A stretch of 64,000 nucleotides of DNA from Fimivicinus intestinavium (GTDB lineage: Bacteria > Bacillota > Clostridia > Oscillospirales > Acutalibacteraceae), in NCBI GenBank assembly GCA_018715765.1, contig DVKY01000113.1:1-64000 (forward strand). Direction: 5' to 3'. Shown piece by piece: positions 34,612 to 43,325 of this stretch (the first letter of the stretch is position 1; the number at the start of each line of letters is the position of its first letter). The position numbers and the translations under genes were made by a program. Below the pieces are notes generated by a model. The model was not told where the DNA came from, searched no databases, and worked only from the letters and a program-made list of their open reading frames with translations.

Positions 34612-36873
34612 ATGGACGAACGGGAGCAAATCGAGCTGCGCGGCAGCGTGGAGGATATCACCTTTTACCGGCCGGACACCGGCTTCACCGTGCTGGACTT
34701 AAACAGCGACGGGGAATTGGTGACGGTGGTGGGCATTCTGCCCGCCCTGGCCGCAGGGGAAGAGCTGCGCCTGATGGGGCATTGGGATGTGCACGCCTCC
34801 TTTGGGCGCCAATTCCGGGCGGAGCTGTGCGAGCGCAGCCTGCCCTCCACCGCTGGGCAGCTTTTGAAATACCTTTCCTCCGGCGCGGTGAAGGGCATCC
34901 GGGCCGCCACGGCGGAAAAGATTGTGGAGGCCTTTGGCGATCAGACCTTTGAGGTGCTCGAAAACGAGCCGGAACGGCTTGCCACCATCAAGGGCATTTC
35001 ACGGGAGAAGGCCTATAAAATCTGTGCAGAATTCAAAAAGCAATTCGCCGTGCGTGAGGTGATGATCGCGCTGGAATCCATCGGCATGACGCCGGCGGAA
35101 TGCCTGGCGGCCTTTCGCCAATTCGGCGCAGCCGCTATCGACCGCATCCATGAGAACCCCTATATCCTGTGCAGCGAGGAGATCCACATGGGCTTTGAGC
35201 GGGTGGACGCACTCGCACAGGCCATGCCAAACCGGCCGGATGAAATCCACCGCGTGCGGGCTGGCGTGATCTATGTGCTGCGCCATAACCTGCGCAACGG
35301 GCACACCTGTATTCCGCGTGATAAGCTGGCCGCCCCTGTATGCGGCCTGCTTGCCGCTGCGCCGGATACCGTTGAAGCCGCAGTGGACGGCCTGCTGGAA
35401 AACCGCCAGCTCGTCGCAAAGGAAATCGGCGGGCGGGAGTTTCTCTTTCTGCCCAGCATTTACAGTGCGGAAAAGAGCGCTGCGGAGCGCATCCGGATCA
35501 TGCTGCGCTTTCCGCCTGCCGGGAAGCCCACGCTGGAGCGGGAAATCGATCAAATTGAACGGGAAAACGGCATCCAGTATGAGCAAAAGCAGCGCCTCGC
35601 CATCACGACGGCGGTTCAAAAGGGGCTTCTTATCCTCACCGGCGGCCCCGGCACCGGCAAGACGACCACGCTCAAGGGCATCCTCACCCTGTTTGAGCGC
35701 GATGGGCTGGATGTGGCCCTCGCCGCCCCCACTGGCCGGGCGGCCAAGCGGATGTCCGAGCTGACGGGCAAGGAGGCAAAAACCATCCACCGGCTGCTGG
35801 AGGTAGAGTGGACGGAAAACGAGCGCCCCGTTTTCGCGCGGGATGCGCGCAATCCGCTGGAGTCGGACGCCGTGATTGTGGACGAGCTCTCCATGGTGGA
35901 TATCAGCCTCTTCTCCAGCCTTTTGGAGGCTTTGCCGTTGGGCTGCCGCCTGATTATGGTGGGCGACAGCGACCAGCTCCCGCCCGTGGGCGCGGGCAAC
36001 GTGCTGCACGATATGATTCAATCCGGCCTGCTGCCCACCGTGCAGCTGACGGAGGTATTCCGCCAGGCAATGGAGAGCCTGATTGTCACCAATGCGCACT
36101 GCATCGTGCGCGGGGAGATGCCGGTGCTGAACCGCAACGATGCAGATTTCTTCTTTATGAGCCGCCCGGCGCCTTATCTCGCCGAGCGCACGATCACCGA
36201 GCTGTGCGCTGCGCGCCTGCCCAAGGCCTACGGCTACTCCCCCATTTCGGATATCCAGGTGCTCTGCCCTTCCCGCAAGGGGGATCTCGGCACGGTCAAC
36301 CTCAACCGCGTGCTGCAAAACGCCCTCAACCCGCCGGACCGCACGAAGGCGGAAATCACCATCAACGGGCGTATCCTGCGCGTTGGCGACAAGGTGATGC
36401 AGACGAAAAACAACTACGACCTGCCCTGGACGCGCGGCAGTGAAAACGGCACGGGCGTTTTCAACGGCGACGTTGGGATTCTGGAAAAGATCGAGCATGC
36501 AAGCTCCACGCTCTATGTGCTCTATGACGACCGCACGGCGATGTATTCCTTTGAATCGGCGGCGGAGCTGGAGCTTGCTTACGCCATCACCGTGCATAAA
36601 AGCCAGGGCAGCGAGTTTGAAGCGGTTGTGATGCCGGTGCTAAACGTTGTGCCCCAATTAAGCTACCGCAACCTGCTCTATACCGCCGTCACACGTGCAA
36701 AGTCTAAAATGATCCTCGTCGGCAGCCGGGAGGTAGTGCGGCGCATGGTGGAAAACGATAAGAAAACGCGGCGATTTTCCGCCCTGCGCGCCTTTTTAAC
36801 CGATGAGGAGCCCTCGCCCCTCTTCCCGCCGCTGCAAAAGGAGGCAGCGCCAGATGAAGACGAAACCGACTGA
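34612..36873 (+). CDS. recD2: RecD2-type 5'-3' DNA helicase
   Basis: A 753-residue helicase of the RecD2/YrrC family, which acts outside RecBCD in DNA repair. An N-terminal OB-like domain (about 1-90) and helix-hairpin-helix region precede the SF1 motor. Walker A is GGPGTGKTTT (344-351), Walker B VIVDELSMVD, motif III MVGDSDQLPPVG, and the C-terminal VHKSQGSEF and YTAVTRAK motifs are intact. The ATG at 34612 matches the family N-terminus (REQIELRGSVEDITF) but has only a weak ribosome site. Confidence 0.95.
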   Translation: MDEREQIELRGSVEDITFYRPDTGFTVLDLNSDGELVTVVGILPALAAGEELRLMGHWDVHASFGRQFRAELCERSLPSTAGQLLKYLSSGAVKGIRAATAEKIVEAFGDQTFEVLENEPERLATIKGISREKAYKICAEFKKQFAVREVMIALESIGMTPAECLAAFRQFGAAAIDRIHENPYILCSEEIHMGFERVDALAQAMPNRPDEIHRVRAGVIYVLRHNLRNGHTCIPRDKLAAPVCGLLAAAPDTVEAAVDGLLENRQLVAKEIGGREFLFLPSIYSAEKSAAERIRIMLRFPPAGKPTLEREIDQIERENGIQYEQKQRLAITTAVQKGLLILTGGPGTGKTTTLKGILTLFERDGLDVALAAPTGRAAKRMSELTGKEAKTIHRLLEVEWTENERPVFARDARNPLESDAVIVDELSMVDISLFSSLLEALPLGCRLIMVGDSDQLPPVGAGNVLHDMIQSGLLPTVQLTEVFRQAMESLIVTNAHCIVRGEMPVLNRNDADFFFMSRPAPYLAERTITELCAARLPKAYGYSPISDIQVLCPSRKGDLGTVNLNRVLQNALNPPDRTKAEITINGRILRVGDKVMQTKNNYDLPWTRGSENGTGVFNGDVGILEKIEHASSTLYVLYDDRTAMYSFESAAELELAYAITVHKSQGSEFEAVVMPVLNVVPQLSYRNLLYTAVTRAKSKMILVGSREVVRRMVENDKKTRRFSALRAFLTDEEPSPLFPPLQKEAAPDEDETD

Positions 36874-37594
36874 GTGGCTTGACCGGCTGCTCTCTATCCT
36901 CTACCCGCCGCGCTGCGTCTGCTGCGGATGCGTCCTCCCCGCAGGAGAAAGGCTGTGCGAGGCCTGCGCGGCAGGGGCTGTGCGGATTCAGCCGCCCGCC
37001 TGCCCGCAATGCGGCTGCCGCGTGGAGGATTGCAGCGGCAAACACGGAAAAGCCCCGTATGAAGCAATCGTGGCGCCGTTTTATTATGAAGGAGCCGTCC
37101 GTGCGGGCATCCATCGTTTCAAATTCCGCGACAGCCCGCAATCCGCCGGCTTTTTTGCCCGGGAAATGGAAGCGTGCATTCGCAAATCGCTGGCAGAGCC
37201 CCCTTTTGAGCTTATCACCTGTGTGCCGATGCGGCCCGAGAAGGAAAAGGAACGGGGCTATAATCAGAGCGCGCTGCTCGCACAGGAGCTGGCCACCCTT
37301 CTGGGGCTCCCCGCCGACTGCCATACCCTGCGCAAGCTGTTTGACACCCCGGCCCAGCACGAGCTCGCGGGGGAAGAGCGCCGCGGCAATGTGTTCGGCG
37401 TGTTTGAAGCCGCCAGGCCGGAAGCTGTCGCCGGCAAAACCGTGCTGCTGTGCGATGATGTGAAAACCACAGGCGCTACGCTGGAGGAGTGCACAAAGGT
37501 GCTTCAGCTCGCGGGGGCCAAGGCGGTATTCTGCGCCTGCATTGCAATCACCAGAAAAAAGGAGAACCAAGCGCACGAGCCCGCCGGCCTGTAG
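36854..37594 (+). CDS. comFC: ComFC-family phosphoribosyltransferase-like protein
   Basis: A 246-residue protein with an N-terminal zinc ribbon (CVCCGCVLP, CEAC, CPQCGCRVEDC) and a PRTase domain ending in the loop LLCDDVKTTGATLEEC. ComFC is needed for natural transformation where studied, and related proteins are widespread in bacteria that do not transform. The ATG at 36854 has AAGGAGG 9-10 bases upstream and overlaps recD2 by 20 bases, so the two are coupled. Confidence 0.92.
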   Translation: MKTKPTEWLDRLLSILYPPRCVCCGCVLPAGERLCEACAAGAVRIQPPACPQCGCRVEDCSGKHGKAPYEAIVAPFYYEGAVRAGIHRFKFRDSPQSAGFFAREMEACIRKSLAEPPFELITCVPMRPEKEKERGYNQSALLAQELATLLGLPADCHTLRKLFDTPAQHELAGEERRGNVFGVFEAARPEAVAGKTVLLCDDVKTTGATLEECTKVLQLAGAKAVFCACIAITRKKENQAHEPAGL

Positions 37595-37620
37595 CGGCCG
37601 GGGGCTCGTTTGTTTTCACC

Positions 37621-37836
37621 TTATCGCTGTGTTTTCATGCAATCGGTACGATTGAGCAGATAGTCCACAGAGACGTCATAGAAATCCGCCAGACGGATCA
37701 GGATTTCTGTGGGGATATCCAGATCGCCGCGCTCATAATTGCTGTAAACGCGCTGGCTGCACGAAAGGATTTTCCCCATTTGCGTCTGGGTCAGGTCATG
37801 ATCCTCCCGTAAGGCGCGAATGCGTTGATAAATCAT
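37621..37836 (-). CDS. XRE-family repressor
   Basis: A 71-residue protein that is essentially one helix-turn-helix domain (TQTQMGKILSCSQRVYSNYE, then IPTEILIRLADFYDVSVDYLL). The ATG at 37836 has GGTGA at proper spacing. It faces the membrane-protein operon across two identical palindromes, and its own -10 (TATGAT, 37855-37860) touches the nearer one. It is therefore the likely repressor of both directions. No effector domain is present. Confidence 0.88.
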   Translation of the reverse strand: MIYQRIRALREDHDLTQTQMGKILSCSQRVYSNYERGDLDIPTEILIRLADFYDVSVDYLLNRTDCMKTQR

Positions 37837-37863
37837 AAGGTTTCACCGATTGGTATCATACAA

Positions 37864-37909
37864 TAGCGGGTTTTCCGCTATTGACTTTTAGCGGAAAATC
37901 CGCTAATAT
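37864..37909. promoter_or_regulatory. Divergent promoter with twin operators
   Basis: Two copies of TAGCGG-N5-CCGCTA (37864-37880 and 37889-37905) are centred 25 bp apart. Between and over them lies a rightward promoter TTGACT (37881-37886), 17 bp, TAATAT (37904-37909). Occupation of either site would cover a promoter element. They are the expected binding sites of the adjacent XRE protein. Confidence 0.75.
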
Positions 37910-37969
37910 GAATATAAAGCTTTCTTAGTATTGGCAAAAATCTAATAAAAATCAGGGAGGTATATTCTC

Positions 37970-38518
37970 ATGCAGACAACTGTCCTATCTAACCCGAACG
38001 AAATCCGCCGTGTCAAAAATGCGCTTCAAAAAAAGGCGACGCAATATAGCCTTTTATTCGGTTTGCTCATTGCAGTGCTGATACCACTCTTATTTGCAAT
38101 CCTGGCCGTCGCTATGTTTGACGACTCTTCCTGGTTTGAAAACATTGGAACCGGATTTTGTATCAGTGTGATACTAGGCATTTTCGCCGCTGTAGGACTT
38201 CGGAAATTTTACTTAAAGAATGCCGACCGCTTTTGCAGCCTGATGGCAAACTGCAAACTCTCTGTGGAGAACGGCACAGTAGAAGGGATCCTTTTAAAAG
38301 CGGAAGCGGTCAACTTCAACACGATTTTCGGCAAACAAATCAATTCAGAAAGGGTTCATCTTTCCTGCCGGCAGGCTACTCCTGTGGCCGTAAGAGAGTT
38401 GGAAACCGGCGGTATTTCACTGGGGCTTTGTGTTGAAATTGGCCGTAGCGGTATGATACTTTGCGTCAATGAAACGGACGCCGCCCATCTTCAAAAAATG
38501 ATTTCACAAGATGCTTAA
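37970..38518 (+). CDS. Two-helix membrane protein of unknown function
   Basis: A 182-residue protein with an amphipathic basic N-terminus, membrane segments at about 26-50 and 60-78, and a soluble C-terminal domain (about 85-182) rich in strands with four scattered Cys. I do not recognise the family. The ATG follows GGGAGG. It is the first gene behind the XRE-controlled promoter. The following gene also has two membrane segments, so the products may form a complex. Confidence 0.75.
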   Translation: MQTTVLSNPNEIRRVKNALQKKATQYSLLFGLLIAVLIPLLFAILAVAMFDDSSWFENIGTGFCISVILGIFAAVGLRKFYLKNADRFCSLMANCKLSVENGTVEGILLKAEAVNFNTIFGKQINSERVHLSCRQATPVAVRELETGGISLGLCVEIGRSGMILCVNETDAAHLQKMISQDA

Positions 38519-38582
38519 TGGCAATCCTGTTTCTATTTCAGCACTCTTTTAAAGAGGAAAACATGAGGGAGGAGAAACTGCA

Positions 38583-39611
38583 ATGTCCGAGCTCCAGCAG
38601 CTGCGCTACTTAAAATCCACGATGCTTGACCTGGCGAACTGCACCAAAGAATTAAAAAAGGAAAAGGCATGGATGGAGGAGAAGAAAAACTCCTTTGCAC
38701 CACGCCTGACCTCCCAAGAGCCTGTCGTCAGCCTGCTCTGGGGGATTAAAACGCCGTTTCTCTGGTGCCTGGCCTATCTTGGGCTCTATGGGCTGATATT
38801 TCTGATTGCATGGGTATGGGATGAAATCGGCATTGCAAGGCTGGTTGGCCATTTTTCTGTAACATGGGAAAACCGTTTGAATGTGATTTTTAAAATACGG
38901 GATGGGATCCTATTCCCCTCCAAATGGATCGGCTATCAGGTTTTAACCCGCTTCGTCCCGGATGGGCTGCTGCCATTTGAGCTCCAACAAACGCCGATGG
39001 ACAATCTCTCCCCCCTGCAAACGCTGATTTGTGTGGCCGCCGCCATTCTCCTCATCCTCCTTGTGTTCGGCGCCCTGCACACGATCAGGCTTTTCCTTCG
39101 GAACCGTAAAAACAGAAAAAAGAACGAGGAGATCAAACTGGACAATGATGCCTCCAAGGCGCTGATGGATATCGCGTTGGAGGATTGGTTACAGTCAGAG
39201 GAATTTCAGTTCCACAAAAACAGAATTTCCTCCTATGAAACCCGCATTGCCCGCTGCCAGCAGGCGATTCAATACAACAATGTGCTGCACGATAAATATA
39301 AGAATTATGAAACCGTTACCGAATTGATTGAGTACCTGGAAACCGGGCGGGCCAGCACGCTGAAGGAAGCCATCAACCTCATGCATACGGTGCGCCACCA
39401 CGCATACATGGAGTATTTAGCTGAGCAAAACTATGAGGAAGCGCAGCAAGCGCGTATCGCCAGCGAAAAAGCGGCCGCGTACCAGCGGCAGGCTGCCGAG
39501 GACGCCGCCTATGCCCGAAAGGAGGCAGACAGGGCCTCCAACCTGGCCGCCGCCAACCTCGGCGCTACGCTGGGCATGGCGCGCGAAATTGATAAAATGC
39601 AAAAACGCTGA
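38583..39611 (+). CDS. Membrane protein with long coiled-coil tail, unknown function
   Basis: A 342-residue protein: a short N-terminal coil (about 1-38), membrane segments near 56-77 and 146-170, a basic stop-transfer stretch (about 171-182), and a charged helical C-terminus (183-342) with an Ala/Gln/Glu-rich coil (about 283-330). No known domain recognised. The ATG follows GAGGAG by 8 bases and the gene is 64 bases after its partner. A membrane scaffold or sensor is possible, but that is inference only. Confidence 0.75.
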   Translation: MSELQQLRYLKSTMLDLANCTKELKKEKAWMEEKKNSFAPRLTSQEPVVSLLWGIKTPFLWCLAYLGLYGLIFLIAWVWDEIGIARLVGHFSVTWENRLNVIFKIRDGILFPSKWIGYQVLTRFVPDGLLPFELQQTPMDNLSPLQTLICVAAAILLILLVFGALHTIRLFLRNRKNRKKNEEIKLDNDASKALMDIALEDWLQSEEFQFHKNRISSYETRIARCQQAIQYNNVLHDKYKNYETVTELIEYLETGRASTLKEAINLMHTVRHHAYMEYLAEQNYEEAQQARIASEKAAAYQRQAAEDAAYARKEADRASNLAAANLGATLGMAREIDKMQKR

Positions 39612-39647
39612 CACGCCCAGCCAGGCCGCTTGAGTCAGGCGCCAAAA

Positions 39648-39692
39648 TAACGCCCCGCATACGCCGGTAAAACTCCGGCATATGCGGGGCGT
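39648..39692. terminator. Convergent terminator
   Basis: A long stem, about 18 bp, pairs AACGCCCCGCATACGCCGG-type left arm with CCGGCATATGCGGGGCGTT (one mismatch) between converging genes. Confidence 0.65.
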
Positions 39693-39723
39693 TGGTTGCA
39701 AAAGGCGGAAAGCGCTTAACTGC

Positions 39724-41202
39724 TCACCGGCCGGAGGCGCGGCGGATATACTGCTTGAAAAACGCCACGCCATCCCCGAGGGTTTTCAACGGGATGCGCT
39801 CATTCGTGGAATGGGTGCACAACAGCAGCGAGGTGTTGACCACAAACGGCGCAAAGCGATAGATATGATCGCAAATCGGCTCATAATTGTAGGAATCCGT
39901 GCCGCCCATGACGAGATAGGGCGCAACGATATTCTCCGGATTTGTGCGCATGCACAGCTCCTCCAGGATGGCAAAGCAGCGGGAATCCGTGGGGGACACC
40001 TTGGACGGCTCCTTGCCCTTGAGCAATTTGATCTCAATCTTTTTATTGCGGACAACCTTGCGGATATGGCGCTCTACGCCCGCAATGGAATCGCCCGGCA
40101 TAATGCGGAAGTTGACCGTTGCGCTCGCCCGCTGTGGCAGCACATTGGCCGCCGGGCTGCCCTGCGCCATGGTTGCGCCCGTGGTGGTGCGAATCAACGA
40201 CGCGGCCGGTGGAATCCGCTTCATCACCGCGAGAACGAGCGGCCTGAGCAGCCATAGATTACAGGTAACGATACGCGCGGGGTAGGAAACATTCCGCCCG
40301 ATCTTCTGGAACAGGCTGTAGACCATATCCGTCATCTGTGATTTACACTGATGGCGCTCCAAATCCCGGATGACCTCCGCCAGCTCGCCCAGGGCAGTGT
40401 GGCGCGGCGGCTGCGAGGAGTGGCCGCCCTTGGAGGTGACGGAAATTTCAAAATCCGCATATCCCTTCTCCGCCACGCCGATGCCGGCGAGATATTTATC
40501 CAGAAGCTTGCCGGCCTTTGCGGGAAGGATCGCGCCGCCCTCATCCAGCACGCAATCCAGGTGCACGCCGCGCTCCCTGAGCGTTTGCATCAGCTTGCCT
40601 GCACCGGAATCTGCAGAGGCGACCACCTCTTCATTATCGCCAAAGAGCAGGTAAACATCCCGCTCCGGCTCAAAGCCCTCCTCCAGAAGCGTTTCTACCG
40701 CTTCCATGACGGAGATCAGGTGGTTTTTCATATCCAGCGCGCCGCGGCCCCAAATAAATTCCCCGTCGTTATAGCCCTCATAGGCTGGGTGCGTCCAGTC
40801 GCCCTCCGTGCCTTCTTCCACCGGCACAACATCCTGGTGCGCGAGCATGGCGATCGGGTCGAGCGAAAGATCCTTCCCCTTCCACCGGTAGAGCAGATTG
40901 GCGGGCGGCACCACCTCGCAGGAAAGCTTCTGATGGATGAGCGGGTAGGATTCCTTTAAAAAGGCGTGGAACCGCTCAAACTGCGCCCAATCCACATCCG
41001 CAGGATCCGGGTAGGAAACCGTGGGGATGCGGATGGCCTCCGACAAATGCTTCATCACACGGTCGCGATCCACCCTTTCCTCCGGCAGCGGCTCATACGC
41101 CCGCTTCTTTGGCACAAAAAAAGCCGCGCGTACCAGGGTGATCAGAATGAAGAGGGCTAAGAGGCCCAAAATCGCCCACAAAACAAATTGCCAAGCTTCC
41201 AT
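39724..41202 (-). CDS. Membrane-anchored M20-family peptidase
   Basis: A 492-residue zinc amidohydrolase with an N-terminal membrane helix (about 5-27). Predicted metal ligands are His in LAHQDVVPV, Asp in GALDMKNH, the Glu pair in GDNEEV, Asp in LDEGGA and His in CTHSTNER. A dimerisation domain interrupts the catalytic domain. It resembles CPS1/PM20D1-type carboxypeptidases. Substrate unknown. The ATG at 41202 has AAGGAGAG upstream. Confidence 0.9.
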   Translation of the reverse strand: MEAWQFVLWAILGLLALFILITLVRAAFFVPKKRAYEPLPEERVDRDRVMKHLSEAIRIPTVSYPDPADVDWAQFERFHAFLKESYPLIHQKLSCEVVPPANLLYRWKGKDLSLDPIAMLAHQDVVPVEEGTEGDWTHPAYEGYNDGEFIWGRGALDMKNHLISVMEAVETLLEEGFEPERDVYLLFGDNEEVVASADSGAGKLMQTLRERGVHLDCVLDEGGAILPAKAGKLLDKYLAGIGVAEKGYADFEISVTSKGGHSSQPPRHTALGELAEVIRDLERHQCKSQMTDMVYSLFQKIGRNVSYPARIVTCNLWLLRPLVLAVMKRIPPAASLIRTTTGATMAQGSPAANVLPQRASATVNFRIMPGDSIAGVERHIRKVVRNKKIEIKLLKGKEPSKVSPTDSRCFAILEELCMRTNPENIVAPYLVMGGTDSYNYEPICDHIYRFAPFVVNTSLLLCTHSTNERIPLKTLGDGVAFFKQYIRRASGR

Positions 41203-41236
41203 AAGCCAATTTCTCTCCTTTTCCAAAATAATCAAA

Positions 41237-41266
41237 CGGGAGCGAACCCACAGAGGGCTGCTCCCG
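41237..41266 (-). terminator. Possible terminator downstream of UPF0210 gene
   Basis: CGGGAGC pairs with GCTCCCG. Read leftward it is followed by TTTGATTATTTT. Confidence 0.4.
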
Positions 41267-41363
41267 CTTTTGCACCTGAAAAGTCTGTGCCCACCGAGCA
41301 ATTAGCGCCCGGACACGACCGCAGAATGCACGCCAAAGCGTCGGCTAGACGCAAAACGCCCTC

Positions 41364-42719
41364 TCAGTTCTTCAGGCTTTGCAGCGGAGCGGGGATGCGG
41401 CCGCCGCGCGCGATGAATTTGGCGGGCGAGGTGGTTTTCAGCGCCATCACAGGGCCGCCGCCCAGCAGGCCGCCGAAGGAGAGCTCCTCCCCTACCTGCT
41501 TGCCAATGGCAGGGATCACGCGCACCGCCGTCGTTTTGGAATTGACCATACCAATTGCCGCCTCATCTGCGATAATAGCGGAAATTACCTCCGCCGGCGT
41601 ATCGCCCGGGATGGCGATCATATCAAGGCCGACAGAGCAGACCGCCGTCATCGCCTCCAGCTTTTCAATGCTCAGCGCGCCGCAGCGGGCCGCTTCAATC
41701 ATGCCGGCATCCTCCGTGACCGGGATAAACGCGCCGGACAGGCCGCCCACATGGGAGGAAGCCATCGTGCCGCCCTTCTTGACCGCATCGTTTAAAAGCG
41801 CAAGCGCCGCAGTCGTGCCGTGGCCGCCGCATTTTTCAAGGCCCATCTCCTCCAGGATGTAGGCGACGGAATCCCCCACCGCCGGGGTCGGCGCAAGGGA
41901 GAGATCCACAATGCCAAACGGCACATCTAGCCGCTTGGAGGCCTCGTGCGCAACGAGCTGGCCCATGCGGGTGATCTTAAACGCCGTGCGCTTGATGAGA
42001 TCCGCCACGCCGGTCAGGTCGCAATCCGGCGCTTTGGCAAGTGCGGCGCGCACCACACCCGGGCCGGAAACACCTACGTTGATGACGCAATCCGGCTCGC
42101 CCGCGCCGTGGAAAGCGCCCGCCATGAAGGGGTTGTCATCCGGCGCGTTGCAGAACACCACCAGCTTCGCGCAGCCGATGCAGTCGCGGTCCGCCGTGAT
42201 TTCGGCGGCCTCGCGCACAATCCTGCCCATCAGGCCGACGGCATCCATGTTGATGCCGGCCTTGGTAGAGCCGATATTGACAGAGGAGCAGACATGCTCC
42301 GTGCGGGAGAGCGCCTCCGGGATGCTGCGAATGAGCGCCTCGTCGCCCGCGGCAAAGCCCTTTTGCACCAGCGCGGAATAGCCGCCGATAAAGTTGACAC
42401 CCACCGCCTGCGCCGCGCGCTCCAGCGTGAGTGCGTACTCGACCGGATCGCCCCCGCTCGCGCCGCAAACCATCGCAATGGGAGTGACGGAAATCCGCTT
42501 ATTGATGATCGGGATGCCGAACTCCCGCTCGATCTCCTCCCCCGTGCGCACCAGCCGCTCCGCTCTGCGGGTGATCTTATCGTAGATCCGGCCGCAGGCA
42601 CGGCCCAAATCAGAGTCGCAGCAATCAAGCAGGGAAATGCCCATTGTGATGGTGCGGATATCGAGATTTTCCTCCTGGATCATGGTGATGGTCTCCAGGA
42701 TATCCCTCGTGTTAATCAT
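41364..42719 (-). CDS. UPF0210 (PFL) family protein
   Basis: A 451-residue protein matching the UPF0210/DUF711 family throughout (start MINTRDILETITMIQEENLDIRTITMGISLLDC noted only as its family signature region, residues 1-33). The family is conserved with an ACT-domain partner in Bacillota and lacks an assigned reaction. Its glycine-rich segments and overall fold have been compared with formate-lyase-type proteins. The gene is 37 bases downstream of the ACT gene. Confidence 0.9.
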   Translation of the reverse strand: MINTRDILETITMIQEENLDIRTITMGISLLDCCDSDLGRACGRIYDKITRRAERLVRTGEEIEREFGIPIINKRISVTPIAMVCGASGGDPVEYALTLERAAQAVGVNFIGGYSALVQKGFAAGDEALIRSIPEALSRTEHVCSSVNIGSTKAGINMDAVGLMGRIVREAAEITADRDCIGCAKLVVFCNAPDDNPFMAGAFHGAGEPDCVINVGVSGPGVVRAALAKAPDCDLTGVADLIKRTAFKITRMGQLVAHEASKRLDVPFGIVDLSLAPTPAVGDSVAYILEEMGLEKCGGHGTTAALALLNDAVKKGGTMASSHVGGLSGAFIPVTEDAGMIEAARCGALSIEKLEAMTAVCSVGLDMIAIPGDTPAEVISAIIADEAAIGMVNSKTTAVRVIPAIGKQVGEELSFGGLLGGGPVMALKTTSPAKFIARGGRIPAPLQSLKN

Positions 42720-42756
42720 ATGTAAACGCCATTCCTTCCTGCAATCAAATGGATGC

Positions 42757-43026
42757 TCAGATGCGGTGCATGGAGTTAAAAATCTCCTCGTGCATCACGT
42801 GGATGGAGAGATTCATCTTGCTGCCCATCGTCTCCAGCTCCTCCGCAAACGCGGTGAAGGGAACGGTACAGCCGCTGACATCCACCAGCATAATCATACA
42901 GAACATCTCCTGCAGGATCGACTGGGACACCTCGATGATATTGACCTGGTTTTTTGCGCACCTGTCGGATACGCTCGAAAGGATGCCGACCATATCCTTG
43001 CCGACAACGGTAATCACTGCTCGCAT
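42757..43026 (-). CDS. ACT-domain protein (UPF0237)
   Basis: An 89-residue single ACT domain (GKDMVGILSSVSDRCAKNQVNI, the ligand-binding loop). The family nearly always accompanies UPF0210, so it may be its regulatory subunit, possibly binding an amino acid. The ATG lies at 43026 after GGAGGG. Confidence 0.9.
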   Translation of the reverse strand: MRAVITVVGKDMVGILSSVSDRCAKNQVNIIEVSQSILQEMFCMIMLVDVSGCTVPFTAFAEELETMGSKMNLSIHVMHEEIFNSMHRI

Positions 43027-43192
43027 GAGGAACCCTCCGTAACGCTTCTGAATTTACCGGGAATGCCGCCCGTAGACAGCGGGCTGCTCCCATATTAAAA
43101 GATATTTTATCATATTCCCGCGCCGATGAATAGAGGAATCTGCATCTGTTAGAAAAAATTTCAATCAGATACTGTTATAAGGCTGTGAAATA

Positions 43193-43201
43193 TGCTATAT
43201 T
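43193..43201 (+). promoter_or_regulatory. Extended -10 promoter for the PHP gene
   Basis: TGC-TATATT with a poor -35 region, 125 bases before the PHP gene and 35 before a tiny leader frame. Confidence 0.5.
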
Positions 43202-43235
43202 AAATAAAAAGTGCACAAAAAGGAAGGACATAAGA

Positions 43236-43259
43236 ATGAGCGCAGGCTTTGGTTTGTAG
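43236..43259 (+). other. Possible seven-codon leader peptide
   Basis: ATG at 43236 follows AAGGAAGG by seven bases and encodes MSAGFGL before TAG. It sits in the long leader of the PHP gene, ahead of small complementary segments (CAGAA...TTCTG, CTCTG...CAGAG) and a T run at about 43316-43322. This could be a translated leader controlling the gene or a chance frame. Confidence 0.35.
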
Positions 43260-43325
43260 GCACGAAAATTGCCGCTGCGGCCTCACAGAAGGAAAGCCGG
43301 CTCTGAGCAGAGGGGGTTTTTTCTG

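Noticed and set aside
34999..36597. A 532-codon frame on - inside recD2
   Set aside because: Antisense shadow. No recognised motif, while recD2 has all helicase motifs.
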